DNA from: an uncultured Actinomycetes bacterium
GTDB taxonomy: Bacteria; Actinomycetota; Actinomycetes; S36-B12
Direction of reading: 5' to 3'
Assembly: GCA_903848435.1 (NCBI GenBank)
Contig: CAINGG010000025.1
Span: 1 to 8,571 of the forward strand
DNA: 8,571 bases
Notes under the pieces: model-generated
The model's input: the letters and a program-made list of their open reading frames with translations, nothing else
Databases searched by the model: none
Told to the model about the DNA's origin: nothing
Part shown: in pieces, positions 1 to 5,251 of the stretch
Layout of the letters: every line of letters begins with the position of its first letter
Position numbering within the stretch: position 1 is the stretch's first letter
Translations under genes and position numbers: made by a program

Positions 1-726
1 GCCCGCATCATCACCAATCCGGCCTTCAACGGCAACAAGGTGATCGCGGCGATCCTGTTTGAGATGACGATGGACCGCGATATCGAGGGCCAGCCGACGC
101 CGTCCTACCTGTGGGACGTCAAGCGCGTCGTGCCGATCGTCAAGGTCGACCTCGGCCTGGCCGATGAGGTCGATGGCGCCCAGGTCATGAAGCCGATGCC
201 GCACCTGGATGACCTGTGCAAGCGGGCCGTCAGCAAGGGCGTCTTCGGCACCAAGATGCGCTCCAACATCAACGCTGCGAACCCCGCAGGGATTAAGGCC
301 GTCGTGGACCAGCAGTTCGATGTCGCCCTGCAGATCCTCGGCCACGGTCTCGTGCCCATCATCGAGCCCGAGGTCAACATCAAGAGTGCCGATAAGGCCC
401 AGAGCGAGGCGCTCCTGAGGGACGCCCTGCTCGCTGGTCTCGACCGCATCCCGGACGGCCAGCAGGTGATGTTCAAGTTGTCGCTGCCCAGCGAGAACGA
501 TTTCTACAAGGTGCTCATCGAGCAGCCCAAGGTGCTGCGGGTCGTGGCACTCTCCGGCGGATACTCGCGTGACAACGCCTGCGACATGCTGTCGGCCAAT
601 CACGGCATGATTGCCAGCTTCTCTCGCGCCCTCTCCGAGGGCTTGACCGCCCAGCAGAGCGACGCGGAGTTCACCGCGACGCTGCAGGCTGCGATCGACG
701 AGATCTACGCCGCATCGATCACCTAG
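1..726 (+). CDS. fda: Class I fructose-bisphosphate aldolase, 5'-truncated by window edge
   Basis: Cytoplasmic glycolytic/gluconeogenic enzyme that interconverts fructose 1,6-bisphosphate with dihydroxyacetone phosphate and glyceraldehyde 3-phosphate (EC 4.1.2.13) through a Schiff base, without metal. The frame is open from base 1, giving 242 visible residues and a TAG stop; the true start lies upstream, so the internal GTG at 40 is not taken as the start. Family hallmarks read directly are DREIEG-like DRDIEG, YLW, LMKPMP-like VMKPMP, GTKMRS, VPIIEPEV, VMFKLSLP and VALSGGYSR. In visible-residue numbering the acid/base Glu is E122 (IIEPEV) and the Schiff-base Lys is K159 (FKLSLP, bases 475-477). 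Their 37-residue spacing equals that of E175/K212 recalled for the Staphylococcus aureus class I enzyme, which implies about 53 N-terminal residues are missing. It is followed after 47 bases by the DUF3151 gene on the same strand. Identification is firm; class I rather than class II is clear from the motifs. Confidence 0.96.
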   Translation, partial: ARIITNPAFNGNKVIAAILFEMTMDRDIEGQPTPSYLWDVKRVVPIVKVDLGLADEVDGAQVMKPMPHLDDLCKRAVSKGVFGTKMRSNINAANPAGIKAVVDQQFDVALQILGHGLVPIIEPEVNIKSADKAQSEALLRDALLAGLDRIPDGQQVMFKLSLPSENDFYKVLIEQPKVLRVVALSGGYSRDNACDMLSANHGMIASFSRALSEGLTAQQSDAEFTATLQAAIDEIYAASIT

Positions 727-757
727 GCCGGGGCCGCGTCGCGCGCGTCACGAGCAC

Positions 758-765
758 GGGGGAGG
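758..765 (+). promoter_or_regulatory. Ribosome binding site for the DUF3151 gene
   Basis: The run GGGGGAGG ends eight bases before the GTG at 774. It decides that start over the out-of-frame GTG two bases earlier. The rest of the 47-base gap (727-773) shows no convincing terminator or promoter, so the DUF3151 gene may be read through from the aldolase gene. Confidence 0.6.
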
Positions 766-773
766 ATGCGGGT

Positions 774-1190
774 GTGAGCGTGCACGAGAACCTGCTGGGC
801 GGACCACCGCCGACCTTTCTGCCCGATGATCCCGATCCGCGCGTCGACCTCGAGCGCGGTGCCGATCCTGCCGAGGTGGCCGCTCGCTATCCGCAGTCCA
901 GCCTCGCCTGGGCGGTACTCGCCGACCAAGCCTGGGCCGAGCAGCGAGTCATCGAGTCCTACGCGTTCGCACGTGTCGGCTACCACCGGGGGCTTGACGC
1001 TCTCCGGCGCAATGGCTGGAAGGGCCACGGTCCCGTGCCGTGGAGCCACGATGCCAATCGCGGATTCCTGCGCTGCCTCTACGCGTTGCAGCGCGCGGCC
1101 GCGGCGATCGGCGAGGCCGACGAGGCCGAGCGTTGCGCCACCTTTCTCGACGACTGCGATCCCGCGGCAGCCGAGGCACTGAGTCGCTGA
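774..1190 (+). CDS. DUF3151 family protein
   Basis: A 138-residue soluble protein with no signal peptide or membrane helix, recognised as the actinobacterial DUF3151 family, whose function is unknown. It is mostly predicted helix. The conserved-looking core runs from about residue 42 (SSLAWAVLAD) through YAFARVGYHRGLDALRR (63-79), then a Gly/Trp/His segment GWKGHGPVPWSHD (81-93) and another helix GFLRCLYAL (97-105). A TPR-like helical repeat is possible but not demonstrated. The GTG start is supported by a GGGGGAGG purine run at 758-765, eight bases before it. An overlapping GTG at 772 is out of frame. From memory, the Mycobacterium tuberculosis member (Rv0360c) also lies close to its aldolase gene fba, so the pairing with an aldolase here fits a conserved neighbourhood. 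No catalytic role can be read from the sequence. Confidence 0.87.
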   Translation: MSVHENLLGGPPPTFLPDDPDPRVDLERGADPAEVAARYPQSSLAWAVLADQAWAEQRVIESYAFARVGYHRGLDALRRNGWKGHGPVPWSHDANRGFLRCLYALQRAAAAIGEADEAERCATFLDDCDPAAAEALSR

Positions 1191-1191
1191 C

Positions 1192-2184
1192 ATGGCCGAT
1201 GTCGCGGTCGTCGGGGGAGGCATCAGCGGCATCGCCTGCGCCCGGGCACTGGCCGACGCAGGTCTGACCGTGGACGTCCTCGATCGCGGCCAGCGACTCG
1301 GCGGTCGACTGGCCGTGCAGACACTTCGAGACACAGGTACGCCATTCGACGGGCGCGTCGTCGACGTTGGCGCGGCCTACTTCACCGTGTCGGATCCGCA
1401 GTTTGCCGCCGTCGTGGATGACTGGGTCGATCGAGGCAAGGCGCGCGCATGGACCGACACGTTTCATGTGGCCGACGGCACCGGCCTGCTCGGCACCAAG
1501 CTTGGACCCATGCGCTACGCCGCTCCGCGCGGTTTGCGAAGCCTCGTCGAGGACCTTGCCGTGGCACTGCCCTCCGACCTGGTGAGCATCGCGCATCCGG
1601 TCGACGTCGAGTCCGTTGACGTGACCGCGGAGGGGGCGGTCATCGCCGGATCGACGTACCGAGCGGTCGCACTCTGCGGCCCTGATCCGCAGATGCGCGC
1701 CGTGATGAGCGGAACGACTGCTGCCGATGACGCCTTAGCGCACGCTCCCCTGTGGGAGCCGGTGCTGGCGTTGACGGCGGTCTATGACGAACGCACATGG
1801 CCAGAAGTCGATGGTGTGTTCGTCAATGACGATCCCGTCCTGTCGTTCATCGCTGATGATGGTCGCCGCCGTGGTGATGACGCGCCGGTGCTCGTGGCCC
1901 ATTCAACGCCAGTGCTCGCCGCCGGTCACCTCGCCGATCCGATCACCGCGGCCCCGCTCATGCTGGGCGCACTCGACCGCATCGTGGCGCGCAGTGAGCC
2001 GGCATGGTTCAGCGTCAAGCGCTGGACCTACGCGCGGCCGGCGCAAGCGCGCGAAGAGCCGTGCTACTTCGATGGCGTCGTGGGGCTGGCCGGTGATGCC
2101 TGGGATGGCAAGCCGCGCACCGAGGCGGCATGGCTGTCGGGCACCGCACTCGGACAGCGCATCGCCGCGGGGATCAGCGCCTAG
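1192..2184 (+). CDS. FAD-dependent oxidoreductase (renalase / amine-oxidase-like)
   Basis: A 330-residue soluble flavoprotein. The N-terminal dinucleotide-binding fold is plain: VVGGGISG (6-13) is the Gly-rich turn, D31 at the end of the second strand would bind the ribose, and RLGGRL (35-40) is the second Gly-rich motif seen in amine oxidase/renalase-like proteins. AAYFTVSDPQF follows at about 62-72, as in the predicted NAD/FAD-dependent oxidoreductase group COG3380. The C-terminal FAD motif is GLAGDAWDGKP (298-308, with G301-D302), followed by a helix ending the protein. Length is normal for the family. No membrane segment or signal is seen, so it is cytoplasmic. The substrate is unknown; renalase-like activity on dihydronicotinamide isomers is one possibility, not shown. 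It starts one base after the DUF3151 stop with only a weak GAGG at 1173-1176, so it is probably translated by coupling. Its TAG stop overlaps the stop of the convergent thioredoxin gene. Confidence 0.88.
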   Translation: MADVAVVGGGISGIACARALADAGLTVDVLDRGQRLGGRLAVQTLRDTGTPFDGRVVDVGAAYFTVSDPQFAAVVDDWVDRGKARAWTDTFHVADGTGLLGTKLGPMRYAAPRGLRSLVEDLAVALPSDLVSIAHPVDVESVDVTAEGAVIAGSTYRAVALCGPDPQMRAVMSGTTAADDALAHAPLWEPVLALTAVYDERTWPEVDGVFVNDDPVLSFIADDGRRRGDDAPVLVAHSTPVLAAGHLADPITAAPLMLGALDRIVARSEPAWFSVKRWTYARPAQAREEPCYFDGVVGLAGDAWDGKPRTEAAWLSGTALGQRIAAGISA

Positions 2185-2756
2185 ACCTCGGAAGCCAACT
2201 CAGCCAGCAGTGGGTCGAGTTGCCCCGGCTGCACGGGGCCGATGATGCGCGCGGCAAGACGACCCTGTCGGTCGATCACCACCGTGCTGGGCAGCGATCG
2301 CGGCGGCACCCCCGGGACCGTCGCCAGCAGTTCACCATCGGGATCGAAGATGCTCGGATACGGGCTCGATGCCAGGAGCCCCGCCGCTGCGATGGGATCG
2401 TCGAGCACATTGAGCCCGAGGAATGTCACTCCCTGGCCGAGGAACGCCTCATGCGCTTGCGTGAGCAGTGGCAACTCCTCGCGGCAGGGTGCGCACCACG
2501 ATGCCCATGCGTTGAGTACGACGATGTCGCCGAAGTAGTCGGCAGTGCTGAGCGAGTTGCCGTCGGAGTCGACTCCGCCGACCGTCAGCGGCTCGCGCTC
2601 GTCGGCCGGGATGACCTCGGTGCCGACCCGCGTATCGCTGGCCGGCGTTGTTGCCGGGATCGTCACGACGGGAGTGGGCGCGTAGAGCCCCGTGCCCCCG
2701 CACCCGGCCAGCACGGCGGCGACCACGACCAGCGCCACGCCGCGTGCCCGCCTCAT
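2181..2756 (-). CDS. TlpA/ResA-like thiol-disulfide oxidoreductase lipoprotein
   Basis: A 191-residue exported thioredoxin-fold protein. The N-terminus (MRRARG, then a hydrophobic run) ends in the lipobox L-A-G-C with C19 as the probable lipidated residue, placing the protein on the outer face of the membrane. After a Pro/Thr-rich linker (about 25-50) comes an AhpC/TSA-Redoxin type domain: LNAWASWCAPC with redox cysteines C88 and C91, a Glu-Glu-Leu-Pro helix (93-96), and the cis-Pro loop LPSTVVID (P156). Family members reduce disulfides in cytochrome c maturation, or in the copper-binding cysteines of oxidase subunit II and Sco proteins (known for Bradyrhizobium TlpA). With ctaG immediately upstream and the oxidase operon divergent, a role in copper-site maturation is the better inference. 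The ATG at 2756 overlaps the ctaG stop as ATGA. The frame stays open upstream to 3059, but the lipoprotein signal fixes the start here. Confidence 0.92.
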   Translation of the reverse strand: MRRARGVALVVVAAVLAGCGGTGLYAPTPVVTIPATTPASDTRVGTEVIPADEREPLTVGGVDSDGNSLSTADYFGDIVVLNAWASWCAPCREELPLLTQAHEAFLGQGVTFLGLNVLDDPIAAAGLLASSPYPSIFDPDGELLATVPGVPPRSLPSTVVIDRQGRLAARIIGPVQPGQLDPLLAELASEV

Positions 2757-3601
2757 GCCACCTCCTGCGCCTGCTCCTGGCGCTCGCGTCGCGCTGTACG
2801 TCGTTCCTCGGATCGCCACCACTCGATGGCTGCCAGCATCATCCAGAACGAGTCGATCACCATTGTCAGGGCCCACATCAGGGCCCCCGCGAGCTGCTGG
2901 TCGAAGAGCGGGTCGTAGCCCAGGCGCTCGGCTGCGGCGACATAGGACGGGTAGAGCGCCAGCGGCGACAGGAAGATGATCGCACCGAGCATGGTCTCGG
3001 GAATCATCATCAGCCCGAGGGAGAGCACTCGATAGGGCGGGCGTGGTCGCCTCGCGCACATGTCCTTGCCGATGAGCGGGTAGTAGAAGAGCAGTGCGGC
3101 GATCAGGTAGAGCGGGCGCTCGACGAAGGCCATCGCATCGTGATCGCCCAGGACCCAGTCCATGACGGGGGGGATGTGGGTGCCAATGAGTACGAGTGCG
3201 AACAGCGCCCAGGTGAAGATGGGATTAACGAGAAAGAGCCCGATCCTCGATCGCAGGGCCCGGATGATGGCCGCGCGCGTCGCACCCGAGGTGGCCAGCA
3301 CGAGCAGGCTGACGGGGCAGGACAGCACGATGAAGGGTGCGGCCAGCATCATCACCGTGAGGTGCTGGGCCATGTGCGCCCAGAAGTAGGAGTGCGCCAG
3401 GGTCTCGAACGGCCCGAGGTAAGCCGCCCCCAAGGGCGACAGGCCCACGACCATCGACAGGGTGGACCAGGGGGACCACGACAGGCCGCGCAAGCGGATG
3501 CGTCGTACGCCCCAGAGGTAGAGACCCATCACCAGCGAGAGGTTGGCGATGACGAAGAGGTCGAGGGTCCACACGCTTTCACCCGGAACCCAAGACTGCA
3601 T
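2753..3601 (-). CDS. ctaG: Cytochrome c oxidase assembly protein, Caa3_CtaG family
   Basis: A 282-residue polytopic membrane protein with about seven hydrophobic segments (roughly 12-31, 48-66, 74-100, 122-140, 162-178, 194-214, 236-260). It matches the Bacillus-type CtaG family (distinct from Cox11), which is needed to make active caa3/aa3 oxidase and is thought to deliver copper to CuB. Motifs seen are HSYFWAHMAQHL (70-81, with H70, H76 and H80), IGTHIPP (139-145, with H142), IPETMLG (200-206) and DQQLAGALMW (234-243), all typical of the family; the histidines are candidate copper ligands. The C-terminus is a charged cytoplasmic tail rich in Arg, Glu and Gln. It is the first gene of a two-gene minus-strand operon with the TlpA-like gene, and is divergent from the oxidase operon. 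The ATG has no Shine-Dalgarno sequence but has a promoter-like TATCGT six bases upstream, suggesting a leaderless message. Confidence 0.94.
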   Translation of the reverse strand: MQSWVPGESVWTLDLFVIANLSLVMGLYLWGVRRIRLRGLSWSPWSTLSMVVGLSPLGAAYLGPFETLAHSYFWAHMAQHLTVMMLAAPFIVLSCPVSLLVLATSGATRAAIIRALRSRIGLFLVNPIFTWALFALVLIGTHIPPVMDWVLGDHDAMAFVERPLYLIAALLFYYPLIGKDMCARRPRPPYRVLSLGLMMIPETMLGAIIFLSPLALYPSYVAAAERLGYDPLFDQQLAGALMWALTMVIDSFWMMLAAIEWWRSEERRTARRERQEQAQEVA

Positions 3602-3607
3602 GAGCCC

Positions 3608-3613
3608 ACGATA
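3608..3613 (-). promoter_or_regulatory. Candidate -10 element for ctaG (leaderless)
   Basis: Read on the minus strand this is TATCGT, matching the actinobacterial -10 consensus TANNNT. Six bases (GGGCTC) separate it from the ctaG ATG, so transcription would begin at or next to the A of the start codon. No Shine-Dalgarno sequence precedes the ATG, which fits a leaderless transcript. No good -35 is seen at 16-18 bases upstream. Confidence 0.45.
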
Positions 3614-3634
3614 GGCACTCGTATCTGCTCAAAT

Positions 3635-3653
3635 GCCGGTCGAACCGGCCGGT
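3635..3653. promoter_or_regulatory. Inverted/direct repeat cluster, candidate operator between ctaG and the oxidase operon
   Basis: Three copies of the hexamer GCCGGT lie in 19 bases. GCCGGT (3635-3640) and its complement ACCGGC (3644-3649) form a 6-bp inverted repeat around CGA. The second arm overlaps a third copy, GCCGGT (3648-3653), making the perfect 10-base palindrome ACCGGCCGGT (3644-3653). The first and third copies are a direct repeat with 13-bp periodicity. The cluster sits in the 91-base divergent gap, between the two -10 candidates and over the -35 region of the oxidase promoter. It is more ordered than the gap needs by chance and is a plausible binding site for a regulator of both operons. 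Which regulator is unknown. Confidence 0.45.
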
Positions 3654-3659
3654 AACCCC

Positions 3660-3665
3660 TACCGT
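3660..3665 (+). promoter_or_regulatory. Candidate -10 element for the oxidase operon
   Basis: TACCGT fits TANNNT and would start transcription near 3672, giving a leader of about 20 bases before the GTG at 3693. There is no recognisable -35 sequence. The GCCGGT repeat cluster occupies that position, which would fit a promoter needing an activator. If correct, it excludes the upstream in-frame ATG at 3633 as the start of the first gene. Confidence 0.35.
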
Positions 3666-3692
3666 GGGGGTCCACAAGAGAAATGGGGGTCG

Positions 3693-4391
3693 GTGAAGCG
3701 ATTCTTGGTGGCCGTGATCTCCGTCCTCATTGGGGCGGGTGTGGTTGCCGGCGTTGCGGTCTTCGCCAGCACCACGAGCGGCGAGCCGCCGTTGCTGGTG
3801 GCAACGCCGACGGGCACCGTCGATACCCCCGAGGGCCCGATGAACTCCGCATCGCTGGAGTTGCAGGTCTATCCCAATAACTCCGATCAGGTGCCCGGGC
3901 CAATGGAGGGGGTCAACGCCCTCTACGCCAGTCAGGGCTGGCCCTTCTACTGGCCCTCGACGACCCTGCAGGTGCCGGCGAACTCCCTCGTCACGGTCAC
4001 GATCAAGCAGTACGACAGTGGTGGCCGCGTCTTCAATCCCTTCTGGGCCAAGGTGCATGGCACCGTCGACGGCTCCATGACCGTGAATGGCAAGACGGTG
4101 ACCGAGTGGGATCCCACCAAGGTGGCCCACACCTTCACGATCCACCAGTACCCCGACAGCGGGCAGCCGTACTTCTTCGTCTCCGTGCCACTGCCCGACT
4201 TGGGCGGCAATGAGGTCGGCAACGCCAATCCCTACGTCGACAACCCCAAGGAAGTCACCTTCACCTTTAAGACGGGTGCACCCGGCAGCTATGTCTGGAA
4301 CTGCGAGTTCCCCTGTGGTGACCTTTACCAGGAGTTCGGCGGCCCGATGCAGCAGCGCGGGTGGATGTCCGGCACCTTGCAGGTGGTCTGA
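3693..4391 (+). CDS. Membrane-anchored cupredoxin-fold protein, first gene of the oxidase operon
   Basis: A 232-residue extracytoplasmic protein: K2-R3 and a hydrophobic helix (4-25) form a signal anchor or a signal peptide (possible cut after VFA, 23-25), with no lipobox. The rest looks like a beta-rich cupredoxin. The copper-site region combines HTFTIH (H146, H151) with a C-terminal loop NCEFPCG (C204, C208), then M219 and M225 before the last strand GTLQVV. The C-x3-C spacing equals that of the CuA site of oxidase subunit II, but the position of the CuA histidine (C204+8) is Tyr212 and no Met is at +11, so a normal CuA site is not encoded. It overlaps the subunit II start by one base (TGATG). 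Possible roles are electron donor, copper chaperone or accessory subunit; none is proven. The start is uncertain: GTG 3693 is chosen because the signal begins there; GGGGG at 3685-3689 is too close to be an ideal ribosome site, and ATG 3633 would add 20 unlikely residues. Confidence 0.78.
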   Translation: MKRFLVAVISVLIGAGVVAGVAVFASTTSGEPPLLVATPTGTVDTPEGPMNSASLELQVYPNNSDQVPGPMEGVNALYASQGWPFYWPSTTLQVPANSLVTVTIKQYDSGGRVFNPFWAKVHGTVDGSMTVNGKTVTEWDPTKVAHTFTIHQYPDSGQPYFFVSVPLPDLGGNEVGNANPYVDNPKEVTFTFKTGAPGSYVWNCEFPCGDLYQEFGGPMQQRGWMSGTLQVV

Positions 4392-5251
4392 TGGCCGACA
4401 CCATGGCCCCGCAGACCGACGAGCCGGAGGTCCCGTCCAACCGGCCTCCGGCGATGCATCGCCTTCGCCACTGGCTGCAGCGCCGCTACGTGCGCCACAT
4501 CCTGATCATCACTGTTGTCATTGGTTTCGGTCTTCTACCGCTGTGCTGGCTTCTCCTTGCGGCCATGAATCAGTCCGGGGGCCCGGCCTCGACGGTCATG
4601 GAGGACATCCAGGAGACGATCTTCGTCTTCACCCTGGTCTCCATCCCCATCACGTCCTTCGTCTTCGCCGTGCTCGTCTACAGCCTCTTCGGCTGGAAGG
4701 GCAAGAGTGGTGATGCGCCGCCCAACAATGACAACCCCGCGGTCCGCAACAACGTCACTGCCGTCATCACGTGGACGGTGTCCTCGAGCCTGCTGGCCGG
4801 TTTCCTCGTGGTCTGGGGCCTCATGGAGCTCGCTGACATCACCGCGAATTCGTATGGCTCCCAGCCGGCGAACGGCCAGGTCAGGAATGCCGATGAGCTC
4901 ATCATCAACGTCACCGGTCAGCAGTGGGTGTGGACCTTCCAGTACCCGCAGTACGACAAGGTCACGACCGACGTCCTCTACCTGCCCAAGGACAGGCCGG
5001 TCCTCTTCAATGTCACTTCGGTCGATGTGCTGCACAACTTCTGGGCCGTCGAGCTGGGCGTGAAGGTCGATGCAAACCCCGGCGCCATCACGCAGACCGG
5101 TGTCACTCCCAACAAGGAGGGCATCTTCAACGTCCGCTGCGCCGAGTTGTGCGGCCTTCACCACGCCTACATGGAGACAGAGATCCGGGTGCTGCCACCC
5201 GAAGCCTTCGACTCCATCATGCGCGAGAGCGGCGGGGGGTCCACGTCATGA
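4391..5251 (+). CDS. ctaC: Heme-copper oxidase subunit II with complete CuA site
   Basis: A 286-residue membrane protein carrying the dicopper CuA centre that accepts electrons and passes them to subunit I. The outer cupredoxin domain (about 168-270) has the aromatic patch QQWVWTFQYP (177-186) and a full ligand set: H215 (VLHNFW), C250, E252, C254, H258 and M261 (in CAELCGLHHAYM). Spacings equal those recalled for Paracoccus subunit II (H181, C216, E218, C220, H224, M227). There are three hydrophobic segments (36-58, 78-100, 122-144) rather than the usual two, after a Pro-rich N-terminal tail with no signal peptide. In the last helix, before ITWTV (126-130), V125 stands where the K-channel entry Glu (E101 in Rhodobacter) is expected. 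No fused cytochrome c domain is present, so an external donor or the neighbouring cupredoxin must supply electrons. It overlaps subunit I by ATGA (5248-5251). Confidence 0.95.
   Translation: MADTMAPQTDEPEVPSNRPPAMHRLRHWLQRRYVRHILIITVVIGFGLLPLCWLLLAAMNQSGGPASTVMEDIQETIFVFTLVSIPITSFVFAVLVYSLFGWKGKSGDAPPNNDNPAVRNNVTAVITWTVSSSLLAGFLVVWGLMELADITANSYGSQPANGQVRNADELIINVTGQQWVWTFQYPQYDKVTTDVLYLPKDRPVLFNVTSVDVLHNFWAVELGVKVDANPGAITQTGVTPNKEGIFNVRCAELCGLHHAYMETEIRVLPPEAFDSIMRESGGGSTS

Noticed and set aside
949..1596. Minus-strand open frame opposite DUF3151 and the flavoprotein
   Set aside because: No recognisable motif; both plus-strand genes here are well supported.
2222..2239. Hairpin GCCCCG/CGGGGC with a 6-base loop, 38 bases after the flavoprotein stop
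   Set aside because: It has no T-tract and lies inside the coding part of the TlpA-like gene, so it cannot be called a terminator on sequence alone.
2757..3059. Upstream extension of the TlpA-like frame
   Set aside because: The extra 101 residues are Arg/Pro-rich shadow of ctaG; the lipoprotein signal begins at the ATG at 2756, which overlaps the ctaG stop.
2648..3655. Plus-strand open frame of 335 codons
   Set aside because: It lies opposite ctaG and tlpA, has Gln/Gly/Arg/His-rich composition without motifs, and is a GC-rich shadow.
3633..3692. ATG 3633 as start of the cupredoxin gene
   Set aside because: It would add 20 Pro/Gly-rich residues before the signal sequence, sits inside the palindrome cluster and lies upstream of the likely transcription start. 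Not fully excluded.
3579..4145. Minus-strand open frame over the divergent gap and cupredoxin gene
   Set aside because: It would run antisense through the control region, has no ribosome site or motif, and conflicts with the ctaG start.
4924..5247. In-frame extension upstream of subunit I
   Set aside because: It overlaps the CuA domain of subunit II in another frame and translates to Arg/His-rich sequence; the ATG at 5248 with the ATGA overlap is the start.
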